Position numbers and translations under genes: made by a program. Under the pieces are notes generated by a model. That model did no database searches, was not told where the DNA came from, and saw only the letters and a list, made by a program, of their open reading frames with translations. Shown here piece by piece: positions 29,210 to 39,893 of a stretch of 64,000 nt of DNA. The number at the start of each line of letters is the position of its first letter. Position 1 is the first letter of the stretch. The stretch is from positions 1-64,000 of the forward strand of contig PLYN01000024.1 in the NCBI GenBank assembly GCA_003151815.1. The letters are read 5' to 3'. The DNA is from Bacteroidota bacterium (GTDB taxonomy: Bacteria > Bacteroidota > Bacteroidia > 2-12-FULL-35-15).

Positions 29210-30235
29210 ATGAAAGAGAACAACAAAACAACCGATGATTTCAACTCGTTAAACGTATTGTTTTTTATTTACAAATGGCGTAAACAACTTATAATTGTTG
29301 GTTTGTCAGCAGCCATCATTTCGGCAATTGTTGCTTTACTGATACAAGATAAATATAAGTCAACTGTTGTATTATTTCCGGCAACAACCAATTCTATTTC
29401 CAAATCATTGCTTAATGATAATTACGTGAAAGAGGATGTGTTGCAATTTGGTGAGGAGGAGCAGGCCGAGCAGATGTTGCAAATACTAAATTCGGATGCC
29501 TTACGCGGACGAATTATCGAAAAGTATCATTTAATGCAACACTACAAAATTGACCCTACTGATAAATACAGTCGTACAAAATTATCGGATGAGTTTGAAA
29601 GTAATGTTAGTTTTAAGCGTACTGAATTCATGTCGGTAAAAATTGATGTAATGGACTGGAATGCAGATACGGCAGCCCTTATCGCTAATGATATAGCTGC
29701 TTTGTACGATTCCACAAAATTAAATATTCAGCGTTCGCGTTCGGTGGCAGCCTTAAAAATTGTAGAAGGAGAATATTTTGCCCGTTTAAAAGAAATAAAA
29801 GAGATTACTGATTCAATTACAAAAATTAATGAAATGGGATTATTTGGTGGGGAATCCGGAGGTTTATCGGATGGTGATTCTCAGGATGATTTTCAAGGCA
29901 AGCAACGTCCTGTTAGGATTGCAAATGGTGGTAAATCATCGAACGAAAAATTAAGAATAATGGCTAAATATGGAAGCACTTTAGTGGAACTTCAAAATGA
30001 AATAAAGCTTTTTCAAAAACAATTAATTATTATTAAAACTAAATATGAGCAGGCAAAAGTAGACGCTGAACAAATATTACCTCAAAAATTTATTGTCAGC
30101 ATGGCTTACCCTGCCGAAAAAAAATCCTATCCGGTACGTTGGTTAATTGTGGCGATTTCAACGATGTCTTCTCTTCTTTTAGCGATCATTTCAATTTTAT
30201 TAATTGAAAATATTAAACAATTTAAAACGGAATAG
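29210..30235 (+). CDS. Wzz-type chain-length determinant protein
   Basis: Two flanking TM segments with a coiled-coil middle; C-terminal SMAYPAEKKSYPVRWLIVAISTMSSLLLAIISILLIE. Confidence 0.85.
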   Translation: MKENNKTTDDFNSLNVLFFIYKWRKQLIIVGLSAAIISAIVALLIQDKYKSTVVLFPATTNSISKSLLNDNYVKEDVLQFGEEEQAEQMLQILNSDALRGRIIEKYHLMQHYKIDPTDKYSRTKLSDEFESNVSFKRTEFMSVKIDVMDWNADTAALIANDIAALYDSTKLNIQRSRSVAALKIVEGEYFARLKEIKEITDSITKINEMGLFGGESGGLSDGDSQDDFQGKQRPVRIANGGKSSNEKLRIMAKYGSTLVELQNEIKLFQKQLIIIKTKYEQAKVDAEQILPQKFIVSMAYPAEKKSYPVRWLIVAISTMSSLLLAIISILLIENIKQFKTE

Positions 30236-30322
30236 AAGGATGAATTACGATTGGTGATTGTCGCGAATATCCAACTTCATTGATCGTACTTCGTTAATCG
30301 TAACTCGTCAATTATTTTTACT

Positions 30323-31759
30323 TTGTTGGATCAAAAAAATATAAAGTTGTTGTATGCATTAAGTATATCATTTATACTTATTAATGCGGTATGTACGTAT
30401 TTAGAGTTTTATTATTTCAATTTAATCCCCGCCGCTTTATTAATAATTCTTTTAGCTCTTTTCTCTTTAGATAAACTTATTTTATTTGTTGTTTTTCTGA
30501 CACCTTTAGCTGTTAACCTTCAGGACCTTGAAGGAGGGCTGGGGCTTAGCTTGCCTACAGAGCCGATTATCTTTGGTATCATGCTTGTTTTCATCTTAAA
30601 ACAATTACATAAAAATACGATGGACAGCAGGGTGATCAATCATCCCATTACCATTTTTATAATTATTAATTTAATTTGGATTTTTATTACCAGTATTACC
30701 AGTGAAATTCCGGTAGTATCATTTAAGTTTTTGATTTCACGTTTATGGTTTATCATCACTTTTTATTTTTTAGGTATCCGGTTATTTAAGGATTACACTA
30801 ACATTAAAAAGTTTTTTTGGCTGTATATTATTTCATTTACCATTGTGATTTTTTATACGCTTTATAATCACTATTTAAGAGGGTTTGCTGAAGAGCCTGC
30901 TAATTATGTGATGTCACCATTTTATAACGATCATACCATTTATGGAGCAATTATAGCCATGTATTTTCCCGTTCTTATATTCTTCATGATGAATAAAAAA
31001 TATTCAGCAAGTATTAAATTTGCTGCATTTTTATTTTCAGTTTGCTTTTTTGCTGCTTTAGTTTTTTCTTATACCCGAGCTGCATGGCTTAGCTTGGTGG
31101 TGGCTTTTGGGGCATATTGTTTATTATTGTTGCGAGTTAAGTTCCGAACTGTTTTGATCGCTTCTTTATCACTAGGAATTGTTTTTTTTATGTTTCAAAC
31201 AGAAATTGTAATGAAACTTGCAAAAAACAGACAAGATGCTTCACAGGATTTCGATAAACATATTCAGTCAATTTCTAATATTTCTACTGACGCGTCTAAT
31301 CTTGAACGCTTGAATCGTTGGGGGGCAGCATTCCGTATGTTTAATGAGCGACCTTTTTTTGGTTGGGGACCGGGCACTTATAGTTTTGAATATGCTCCAT
31401 TCCAACTTGCGAACGATAAAACAATTATTAGCACCAACATGGGTGATAGAGGAAATGCGCATAGTGAATACATTGGACCTTTATGCGAATCGGGTGTATT
31501 GGGGGCACTCACCTTTATCGCCATTATCATAAGCACTCTTTTTACCGGATTTAGATTGTACTATACGGTAAGTGATACAGAAACAAAAAATATTGTTTTA
31601 GTAACCTTACTTGGTTTTATAACTTACATTGTTCATGGTGCTTTAAATAATTTTTTGGATACCGATAAAGCATCCGTTCCTTTTTGGGGTTTTATTGCAA
31701 TACTTGTCGCAATAGATGTTTATCACAAAAAAATGCAATTTGAAAATGTGTCAATTTGA
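30323..31759 (+). CDS. O-antigen ligase/polymerase family membrane protein
   Basis: Multi-TM; FSYTRAAWLSLVVAFGAYCLLLL and FGWGPGTYSFEYAPFQ...NAHSEYIGPLCESGVLGALTFIAIIISTLF are typical Wzy/WaaL motifs. Start codon TTG. Confidence 0.9.
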   Translation: MLDQKNIKLLYALSISFILINAVCTYLEFYYFNLIPAALLIILLALFSLDKLILFVVFLTPLAVNLQDLEGGLGLSLPTEPIIFGIMLVFILKQLHKNTMDSRVINHPITIFIIINLIWIFITSITSEIPVVSFKFLISRLWFIITFYFLGIRLFKDYTNIKKFFWLYIISFTIVIFYTLYNHYLRGFAEEPANYVMSPFYNDHTIYGAIIAMYFPVLIFFMMNKKYSASIKFAAFLFSVCFFAALVFSYTRAAWLSLVVAFGAYCLLLLRVKFRTVLIASLSLGIVFFMFQTEIVMKLAKNRQDASQDFDKHIQSISNISTDASNLERLNRWGAAFRMFNERPFFGWGPGTYSFEYAPFQLANDKTIISTNMGDRGNAHSEYIGPLCESGVLGALTFIAIIISTLFTGFRLYYTVSDTETKNIVLVTLLGFITYIVHGALNNFLDTDKASVPFWGFIAILVAIDVYHKKMQFENVSI

Positions 31760-31822
31760 AGATTTGAAAATTAATCACGACCTAATTTTCAAATTAGTAC
31801 ATTTTCAAATTTTCAAATTGAA
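31740..31822. repeat. AT-rich 'AATTTGAAAATGTG' imperfect palindrome between convergent genes (likely bidirectional terminator)
   Basis: caatttgaaaatgtgtcaatttgaagatttgaaaatt ... attttcaaattagtacattttcaaattttcaaattg. Confidence 0.6.
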
Positions 31823-31823
31823 A

Positions 31824-33047
31824 TTAATGTATCCTGATACTAAACAAAGCAATATCGTCGATATAAGGTTTACTTTGTTTGTAGGAAATAACAGATTCCA
31901 TGATTAATTTATTGAGGTTACTCATATCCTTTTCAGGATTATTTTGGATAATTTCTTTCAGGCGATCAATTCCAAAATCTTCTTCATTTTCATTTTCTAA
32001 TTCTACCAGGCCGTCTGTATAACATACAATGGATGTACCTGCTTCAATTTTGATAACGCCTTCTTCAATGGTTTCAATTTTGTTAAACATTCCTAAACCG
32101 GTACAGCCTTTGGTTAAAAGTGAAACAGATCTGTTCGAGGACAATATTGGTGGATTATGGGCTGCATTTATATACGTGAGTGTACTGGTTAAGAAATTAT
32201 ATTTAGCAATGAAAAAGGTAATAAATTTTTCTCCCTTAGCGGTGGCCATCACAATGGTGTTTAAAACACGAACGAGTTTTGTAAGTGAGGTGGTGTGATT
32301 AAACAAAACACGCAAATTGGCCTGAAAGTTAGACATTAACAGGGCCGCGGCAATTCCTTTTCCGGAAACATCAGCAACACAAAAGGCACATTCACTTTTA
32401 TTCAGCCAACTAAAATCATAATAATCACCGCCAACCTTCTGATGGGGTAAATAAAATGCCGCCGTATCTATTATGGAATTACTTGGTAAAGTAGCCGGAA
32501 ATAGCATTGATTGCATTTCTGAACCAAGTTCCAGCTCCTTTTTCATGGCTGCTTGTCGGATATTTTCTTTGGCAAGTTTTTTATTTTCAATGGCAACTAC
32601 AATAATACTTGTAAGTGTCTGAACAAAATTTAAATGTTTGTAGGATGGACTTAACTCAACTTTGTGCTCTGAATCGCCAATTAATACATAAGCCAAAGGT
32701 TGTGATTTATGAAAAACAGGAATGACAATGTCAAATAATTTATTCAAGGATGTTTCAGAAAAGTTGATAGGACCTATTTCCTTAATGGACAATAAATCTT
32801 GTTCTATATTTATGGATTTGTATTCTTCTCCTACACCATATTTTAAGATACATTTCCAGCCATTATCATCATGACTGAATAAAATCAGTTTTACAATTTT
32901 TAATTTTGTTTCAAGTACTTCTTTGAAAATTTCAAGTAATTGTTCGGTAGAAAAATTATTGTTAATGGCCTTGGTAATTTCCAGTAACGAATTAAGCTTA
33001 ATATCTTTTATCCGTTTTTCTATATTTTTATTTACTTGGGAAGTCAT
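31824..33047 (-). CDS. GAF-like plus PP2C/SpoIIE-type serine phosphatase (RsbU-like)
   Basis: LGSEMQSMLFPATLPSNSIIDTAAFYLPHQKVGGDYYDFSWLNKSECAFCVADVSGKGIAAALLMSNFQANLR; GTSIVCYTDGLVELENENEEDFGIDRL. Confidence 0.92.
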   Translation of the reverse strand: MTSQVNKNIEKRIKDIKLNSLLEITKAINNNFSTEQLLEIFKEVLETKLKIVKLILFSHDDNGWKCILKYGVGEEYKSINIEQDLLSIKEIGPINFSETSLNKLFDIVIPVFHKSQPLAYVLIGDSEHKVELSPSYKHLNFVQTLTSIIVVAIENKKLAKENIRQAAMKKELELGSEMQSMLFPATLPSNSIIDTAAFYLPHQKVGGDYYDFSWLNKSECAFCVADVSGKGIAAALLMSNFQANLRVLFNHTTSLTKLVRVLNTIVMATAKGEKFITFFIAKYNFLTSTLTYINAAHNPPILSSNRSVSLLTKGCTGLGMFNKIETIEEGVIKIEAGTSIVCYTDGLVELENENEEDFGIDRLKEIIQNNPEKDMSNLNKLIMESVISYKQSKPYIDDIALFSIRIH

Positions 33048-33116
33048 TTATTAATTTGTTAATTTGAAAATATGCCAATTTGCGGTATGTTTAAAACATG
33101 CTTTTAAATTAGAACA

Positions 33117-34067
33117 TCAGCTCATTTTTTTTATTAAATCAGGCAACATTTTCAGAGCAGCCACTTCTTTCATCTTAATTCTGGCTTCGCCTGCAGGCGA
33201 ACCAAAATAAGTTTTGCCTTCAGGCACATTTTCAACTAAACCGGATTGAGCTAAAAGTGAAGCTCCCTTCCCAATAGTTATGGCACTTTTAACGCCGCAT
33301 TGTCCCCAAATTGTAACACCGTCTTCTATGATAACTGTCCCGGCAATAGCAACATGTGCTGCCATTAAGCACATTTTTCCAACTACTGTATCGTGACCGA
33401 TTTGTACATGGTTATCAATTTTTGTTCCTGCACCAATTACCGTATCTCCCGAAACACCTTTGTCAATACTGGATAATGCACCAATTTCAACATCATCTTC
33501 AATTATCACTCGTCCACAGGAAATCATTTTATCGTGCTTGTCGCTGCGCTTTTTATAATAAAATGCATCAGCACCAATCACTGCGTTAGCATGTATAATT
33601 ACATTATTTTTTAAATGGCAATTGTTATAAATAACAACGTTAGGATGTATCACACAATTATCACCGATAGTAACATTGGCACCCAAATATACGCCTGGCA
33701 TTATTATAGTGTTGACACCTATTTTTGCGGTTTCACTAATTTGTTTTTGAGAATAATTTATTGGATGAAAATGTCGCACCAGTCGATTATAATCTCTGAA
33801 AGGGTCATCAGAAATCAATAATGCCTTGCCTTCTGGGCATTTTATTTTTTTATTTTCATTACCTTGACTGAGGTTGATAAGAATGGTGGTGGCTTTCGAG
33901 TTGAGCGCTTTATCGTAATATTTGGGATGATCTACAAAAACGAGATCACCTTCTTCAACCATATGGATTTCATTTAATCCACTAACGACATGGTTGGGCT
34001 CACCTTCAAATTCACAATTTATGATAGCAGCAATATCTTTTAATTTATAAAGGTAAGGTAATTTCAT
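33117..34067 (-). CDS. lpxD: LpxD-like UDP-3-O-acylglucosamine N-acyltransferase
   Basis: N-terminal LpxD domain; hexapeptide repeats; [62 protein letters not shown]. Confidence 0.8.
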   Translation of the reverse strand: MKLPYLYKLKDIAAIINCEFEGEPNHVVSGLNEIHMVEEGDLVFVDHPKYYDKALNSKATTILINLSQGNENKKIKCPEGKALLISDDPFRDYNRLVRHFHPINYSQKQISETAKIGVNTIIMPGVYLGANVTIGDNCVIHPNVVIYNNCHLKNNVIIHANAVIGADAFYYKKRSDKHDKMISCGRVIIEDDVEIGALSSIDKGVSGDTVIGAGTKIDNHVQIGHDTVVGKMCLMAAHVAIAGTVIIEDGVTIWGQCGVKSAITIGKGASLLAQSGLVENVPEGKTYFGSPAGEARIKMKEVAALKMLPDLIKKMS

Positions 34068-34166
34068 GCTGTGGAATTAGTGTTTCTAGGTTGCAAATAT
34101 AGGAAATTTTGCAATACTTTGATAGATGGGCGTGTTTGATATTCGTTAATCATCAATCGTAACCTG

Positions 34167-35231
34167 TTAATCCAGGGCATATCGGGGTAAAGGAGTTGTT
34201 GACTGAGTAGTAAAATCATGGTTTAAATATTTATAATAACCCGTTATCGCAATCATTGCAGCGTTATCAGTACAGTATTCAAATTTTGGGATAAATACCT
34301 GCCATCCTAATTGTTGAGCCAATTGGTTCAAGGTACTTCTTAATAAAGAGTTTGCAGATACTCCTCCGGAAATCGCTATTTGTGAAATGGCAGTTTGTGT
34401 TGCTGCCAACTTTAATTTATCCATCAACATTTCAATAATAGTTTGCTGAATTGATGCGCAGATATCCGCTTTGTTTTCTTCTATAAAGTTTGGGTTTTTA
34501 GCAGTTTCATTATTTATAAAATTCATGAATCCAGTTTTTAATCCACTGAAACTGAAGTTAAGTCCGGGTACTTTTGGCTTCGTAAAAGAAAATGCTTTTG
34601 AGTTTCCTTCTTTTGCATATTGATCAATGAGAGGTCCACCGGGGTATTGGATCCCCATAATTTTTGCAGCTTTATCAAATGCTTCTCCGGCAGCATCGTC
34701 AATAGTCTCACCGATTATCTGCATATCAAAAAAGTTTTTCACCAACACAATTTGGGTATGTCCACCTGAAACCGTTAAACACAAAAATGGAAAAGATGGA
34801 GTTTTATTTTTAGAATTTTCATTGTCTTTGATGATTTGCGCTTCGTCACTTTCACAAATAAAATGAGCCAGAATATGACCTTGCATGTGATTTACTTCAA
34901 TAAGAGGAATATCCAATCCTAATGCAAAAGCTTTTGCAAATGAAGTTCCGACTAACAATGATCCCATTAATCCGGGTCCACGCGTAAAGGCTATAGCATT
35001 TAACTCACACATGTTAACTCCGGCTTGTTTTAAAGCCTGATCAACCACAGGAATAATATTTTGTTGATGTGCCCTCGATGCTAATTCAGGAACCACTCCG
35101 CCAAACGCTTTATGCACATTTTGGGTAGCAATGATATTGGCAAGCAATTTGCCATCTTTGATAACAGCAGCTGCCGTATCATCGCATGATGATTCAATAC
35201 CTAAAATGATGATTGGTTTGCTCATATTCAT
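34167..35231 (-). CDS. tsaD: tRNA N6-adenosine threonylcarbamoyltransferase
   Basis: IILGIESSCDDTAAAVIKDGKLLANIIATQNVHKAFGGVVPELASRAHQ; CLTVSGGHTQIVLV; ISGGVSANSLLR. Confidence 0.97.
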   Translation of the reverse strand: MNMSKPIIILGIESSCDDTAAAVIKDGKLLANIIATQNVHKAFGGVVPELASRAHQQNIIPVVDQALKQAGVNMCELNAIAFTRGPGLMGSLLVGTSFAKAFALGLDIPLIEVNHMQGHILAHFICESDEAQIIKDNENSKNKTPSFPFLCLTVSGGHTQIVLVKNFFDMQIIGETIDDAAGEAFDKAAKIMGIQYPGGPLIDQYAKEGNSKAFSFTKPKVPGLNFSFSGLKTGFMNFINNETAKNPNFIEENKADICASIQQTIIEMLMDKLKLAATQTAISQIAISGGVSANSLLRSTLNQLAQQLGWQVFIPKFEYCTDNAAMIAITGYYKYLNHDFTTQSTTPLPRYALD

Positions 35232-35350
35232 TAACTTCGCGCTTGCATCAGTATTCGTAATTCTTTTTTTTATTCGTAATTCATTGTAAACATTACAAAG
35301 GTATTAAAAAACTATCTCATATATTATTAAGGTTCATTTCAACCATCCTT

Positions 35351-38300
35351 TTGGTGTTGCTTGTTTTGTTTTTGCTTATTCAAATTCGGAATGTGCAAAC
35401 ATACGTCGCGCATAAGGCAGCCAACTATTTATCGGAAAAACTGCATACACGTGTTCAAATTGGAAGTGTTGATATTCAGTTTTTTAAAAAATTGGTTTTG
35501 GAAGATGTATATATTGAGGACCTGCATCACGATACACTACTTTATTCAAAAAAATTAAAATTGAATATCAAGACTATCGATTTGGAAAAGCATAAAATAG
35601 ACATTGGTGAAATAGAATTGCTGAATACCAAAAGCAAGTTGATTCAATACATTACCGATGATAATTTTAATTTTCAGTTTATCATTGATTCTTTTATATC
35701 TGATACATCAAAAAAAGCTTCTAAAACTCCATGGGACATTAAATTTGACGAAGTAATATTAATCAACACCGATTTTACATATCGCAATGAACACGATACT
35801 TTATTAACTACCGGTGTAAATTACTTTGATTTGAGAACTACCTCTGTTAATGCTAAGTTTAAAGATATCACAATTGATCGCGATACGATATTTGCAAAAA
35901 TTGAATATTTGTCCGCTCTTGAAAAAAGCGGTTTCATCCTTGATGACTTCAGTGGTGTGGCAAAAGTTAGTCCTGTGGGAATTCAAGTTGATAAACTTAA
36001 AATTAAAACTCCTCATAGCTTAATATCAACTGATTTAACCTTTACTTATAAGCAGTTTAAGGATTTTAAAGATTTCAATAATCAGGTTTCAATGAAAGCT
36101 GAATTCAATCATTCCCAAATTGAAATGAATGACATATCTTATTTTGCACCTGCGTTAAATGGCTTATATAAAAAATTGATTTTTAGTGGTAAAATAAGTG
36201 GAAAGGTAAATGATCTGAAAGGAAAAAAAATGAATATTTTGGTAGGTGGAACTACAACTCAATTCATTGGTGATATTAAATTAACCGGATTACCCAATAT
36301 AGAAGAAACAGCTATTTATCTTAATGTTGAGTCTTTAAAAACCAATTATAAAGATCTAATACAAATACCCATTCCACCTTTTTCAACGCAGCAGACTTTG
36401 GATATACCAGTTAGTATTGCCAAACTGGGCAACATGAGATTTAAAGGTACTTTCGCCGGTTTATATAACGATTTTTATACCTACGGAAATTTTTCATCAG
36501 CGCTTGGTAATCTTTCATCCGATCTTTCAATGAGAAATGACGAACTAAAGGATAAAGAGTTTTATAAAGGGATATTAAAATCTACATCTTTTGATTTCGG
36601 AAAATTTTTTGGTACACCAATTTTGGGTAAAGTTACTGCTGATGTTGCCATTGATGGCTCGGGGTTTACAGTGGAAAAAGTATCTGCTAACTTAAAAGGA
36701 ACTATTACCAGTTTGGATTTCAAAAATTACACCTATAAAAATATACTCGTTGAAGGTGATGTTGCCAAGCAAATTTTTAAAGGTAAATTAAACGTAAAAG
36801 ACGACAATATCGATTTTGATTTTAATGGTAAGGTTGATTTTACTCAAAAACTACCCAAGCTTGATTTTATTACTACAATCAACAAGGCAGATTTGGGTGC
36901 TCTGCATTTCGTAAATTCAACTAAAAAAACAAATTTTTCTACGCAACTTATTGTGAATGTTACTGGCAATAACATCGACAATTTAATTGGTCAGATTAAT
37001 TTTGATAACACCATTTATCAGCAAGACAATGAAATTTATAAATTAAGCGTTTTTGATCTTGATGCTGAACAAATAAATGGTTTAAAGTCAATTACATTGT
37101 CTTCCGATTTTATGGATGCAAAAGTGAAGGGCACCTTCAAAATTCTTGAATTACCCTTAACCGTTGAAAAATTATTAAGTAACTATTTGCCTTCGTATTT
37201 TGGAATAAAATCATTTCCAAAAAATATTCAAGCCCAAAATTTCGAATACAGTTTTTTGTTCAAAAAAACAGATGCTGTTACTCGATTATTTGCACCAAGT
37301 GTTACCATTGCGCCGAAAACTATTATTGAAGGCAATTTCAATTCTGTTAATAATAAGATGTCATTAATAGGAAATTCATCGAAACTTACATTTGCCAATT
37401 TTGTCCTTAAGAACTGGAATATAAATGCCAGCTCAAATAATAAATTTCAATTTAGTACTGGTTGTGAAAGATTGTATATAACCGACAGTACCTGGTTAAA
37501 TGGTTTTAGTTTAAATAGTATTACAAACTCAGATAGTGTGAATTTAGCATTAGTTTGGGATAATAAAACCGCGAAACAATCAAAAGGTGATATAAAAGCC
37601 TTTTTGCATTTTAATCCCAACAGTATTATTAATTTTAAAATATTACCTTCTCAATTTAGTATTGCTGATTCCGTTTGGAATATTAATAAAGCGAATGAAG
37701 TGCTGATAGATACTAACCGCATTACGGTGAGCCAAGTTATTCTTGAGCACGATAATCAATCTATTGGAGTAAATGGTATCATCTCTGAAAATAAAGAAGA
37801 TCAGATAAAACTCACACTCAATAATTTTAATTTAGCCAATCTAAATATATATGTTAAAGTTTTAGGTTTAAATTTTAAAGGTACTGTAAACGGAGAGTCA
37901 ACAATAACGGATATCTATCATGAACCTTTGTTTTTGAGTAATAACAATTTCAGTTCACTCTTTATAAACGATAATAAAATAGGAGATGGATCGATAGAAA
38001 GTATCTGGAATAGCACAAAAGAAGCACTCTACTTACACGGTTCCTTTACCTTAGGGATCGTCCCAAATATTTTATTTTCAGGTTATTATTATCCTAAAAA
38101 GAAAATAGATAATATTGATATGGAACTAAATCTTCAAGCCATACAAATGCAGATATTTGAGCCATTTGTGAAAGATTATTGTTCTGATTTTTCAGGATTT
38201 ATTGCAGGAAATATTGCTGTTCGGGGTTCAATAAAAGAGCCCAAACTATCAGGTGTTCTGGATGTGAATGCAAAAAAAATTAAGGTAAATTATTTGAATA

Positions 38301-39799
38301 CAGTATATAATTTTTCACAAGAAATAATTATTAAAAATAATTCATTTGATTTTGATAATATAATTGTTTATGATATTAACCACAATAAAGCGGTGGTTAA
38401 TGGAAAGGTTTATCATGACAATTTTAAAAATTTTCAACTTGATTTTGATATTCATACTAAAAAATTCATGTGTTTAAATACCACAGAAATAAATAACAAT
38501 TTATATTATGGAAAAGCATTTGTTTCCGGTATTATTAATATTTCAGGGTATACCGATAATATTTTAATTGAGGCTAAGGTAAAAACAGAGAGTGCAACCT
38601 CTAATGATAAATCAGATAAAATAAATGTACTTGCAAAAACGGAGATGACAAAATTTTATATTCCACTTACCAGTTCGGGTGAGTTGAGTGAAAATGGCTT
38701 TATTACATTTGTTAAGAAGGATAGCAGTTTTCGCGTTAAAAATGATTACAAAGTTACATTAGGTGGTTTAACACTTAACTTTGATTTAGATGTTACATCT
38801 GATGCTGAAGTTCAATTAATATTTGATCAAAGTGTAGGCGATATAATTAAAACGAGAGGTAATGGTAATATTAAACTGAATATTGATACTAAAGGAGAAT
38901 TTAAAATGTATGGTGATTATGTGATTACAACCGGTGATTATTTGTTTACGCTTAAAAATATTATTAACAAAAAATTTGAAATTGAAAATGGAAGCACTAT
39001 TAAATGGACAGGTAGTCCTTATAAGGCTGATTTGAATTTGGATGCTATATATAAAGCACGAGCATTGCTTAGTCCCTTTTTCCCGGATCCTGTTATGAAT
39101 ACAAGTCAAATAAATTTAAAAAAACGATACCCTGTTGATTTGAAATTATTAATGACCGGAGGTTTAATGTCGCCGGATATTAATTTTAATATTGGAATTC
39201 CTACCGTGGATGTAAGTACACGCCAAAGAGTGTTGGGTTATATTGACAATGATGCCGAAGTAAATCGGCAGGTTTTTTCTCTTCTCATTTTGAACAGTTT
39301 TGTTACACCTTACCAACTTAGCAATTCGGGTGGCGCAGCAACACCTACTGTTAGTTCTGCTGCAGGTTCTGCTGCAGGGGCAAATACCAGTGAGTTGTTA
39401 TCCAATCAGCTTAGTAATATGTTAAGCAATATAAGTAAGGATTTCGATGTTGGTGTGAATTATCGTAAAGGGGACGCAATAACTAAAGACGAAGCAGCAT
39501 TGGCTTTATCAACCCAGTTATTTAATGATAAATTATCTATCGATGGTAACGTGGGTGTAAATAATAATAATCAAAGTACCAATAATATTGTGGGGGATGT
39601 AAATATAGATTATAAATTAACAGATGATGGAAAGGTAAGAGTGAAGGCGTTTAATAAGACGAATGATATCGTCAATCAGGTAATTTCTACTGGGCCATAC
39701 ACACAGGGAATAGGCGCTTTTTATAGAGAAGAGTTTGATACGATTGGAGAATTGTACAGGCGGTATTTGGAGCGTTTAAAGAAAGGAAAAAAGAAATGA
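35351..39799 (+). CDS. tamB: TamB/AsmA-like translocation and assembly module protein
   Basis: 1482 aa; N-terminal TM then VQTYVAHKAANYLSEKLHTRVQIGSVDIQFFKKLVLEDVYIEDL; C-terminal DUF490 region ending RVKAFNKTNDIVNQVISTGPYTQGIGAFYREEFDTIGELYRRYLER. Confidence 0.85.
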   Translation: MVLLVLFLLIQIRNVQTYVAHKAANYLSEKLHTRVQIGSVDIQFFKKLVLEDVYIEDLHHDTLLYSKKLKLNIKTIDLEKHKIDIGEIELLNTKSKLIQYITDDNFNFQFIIDSFISDTSKKASKTPWDIKFDEVILINTDFTYRNEHDTLLTTGVNYFDLRTTSVNAKFKDITIDRDTIFAKIEYLSALEKSGFILDDFSGVAKVSPVGIQVDKLKIKTPHSLISTDLTFTYKQFKDFKDFNNQVSMKAEFNHSQIEMNDISYFAPALNGLYKKLIFSGKISGKVNDLKGKKMNILVGGTTTQFIGDIKLTGLPNIEETAIYLNVESLKTNYKDLIQIPIPPFSTQQTLDIPVSIAKLGNMRFKGTFAGLYNDFYTYGNFSSALGNLSSDLSMRNDELKDKEFYKGILKSTSFDFGKFFGTPILGKVTADVAIDGSGFTVEKVSANLKGTITSLDFKNYTYKNILVEGDVAKQIFKGKLNVKDDNIDFDFNGKVDFTQKLPKLDFITTINKADLGALHFVNSTKKTNFSTQLIVNVTGNNIDNLIGQINFDNTIYQQDNEIYKLSVFDLDAEQINGLKSITLSSDFMDAKVKGTFKILELPLTVEKLLSNYLPSYFGIKSFPKNIQAQNFEYSFLFKKTDAVTRLFAPSVTIAPKTIIEGNFNSVNNKMSLIGNSSKLTFANFVLKNWNINASSNNKFQFSTGCERLYITDSTWLNGFSLNSITNSDSVNLALVWDNKTAKQSKGDIKAFLHFNPNSIINFKILPSQFSIADSVWNINKANEVLIDTNRITVSQVILEHDNQSIGVNGIISENKEDQIKLTLNNFNLANLNIYVKVLGLNFKGTVNGESTITDIYHEPLFLSNNNFSSLFINDNKIGDGSIESIWNSTKEALYLHGSFTLGIVPNILFSGYYYPKKKIDNIDMELNLQAIQMQIFEPFVKDYCSDFSGFIAGNIAVRGSIKEPKLSGVLDVNAKKIKVNYLNTVYNFSQEIIIKNNSFDFDNIIVYDINHNKAVVNGKVYHDNFKNFQLDFDIHTKKFMCLNTTEINNNLYYGKAFVSGIINISGYTDNILIEAKVKTESATSNDKSDKINVLAKTEMTKFYIPLTSSGELSENGFITFVKKDSSFRVKNDYKVTLGGLTLNFDLDVTSDAEVQLIFDQSVGDIIKTRGNGNIKLNIDTKGEFKMYGDYVITTGDYLFTLKNIINKKFEIENGSTIKWTGSPYKADLNLDAIYKARALLSPFFPDPVMNTSQINLKKRYPVDLKLLMTGGLMSPDINFNIGIPTVDVSTRQRVLGYIDNDAEVNRQVFSLLILNSFVTPYQLSNSGGAATPTVSSAAGSAAGANTSELLSNQLSNMLSNISKDFDVGVNYRKGDAITKDEAALALSTQLFNDKLSIDGNVGVNNNNQSTNNIVGDVNIDYKLTDDGKVRVKAFNKTNDIVNQVISTGPYTQGIGAFYREEFDTIGELYRRYLERLKKGKKK

Positions 39800-39893
39800 T
39801 GTGCTGATGTGTTGATTAGTTGATGTGCTGATTCGTATTACCAAATTAACACATCTGAAAATTGTTCAATCAGCACATTAGCACATCGTTATT
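39800..39893. repeat. GATGTGCTGATGTG palindromic intergenic repeat between convergent tamB and ribBA
   Basis: gatgtgctgatgtgttgatt ... aatcagcacattagcacatc (near-perfect 20-bp arms). Confidence 0.7.
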
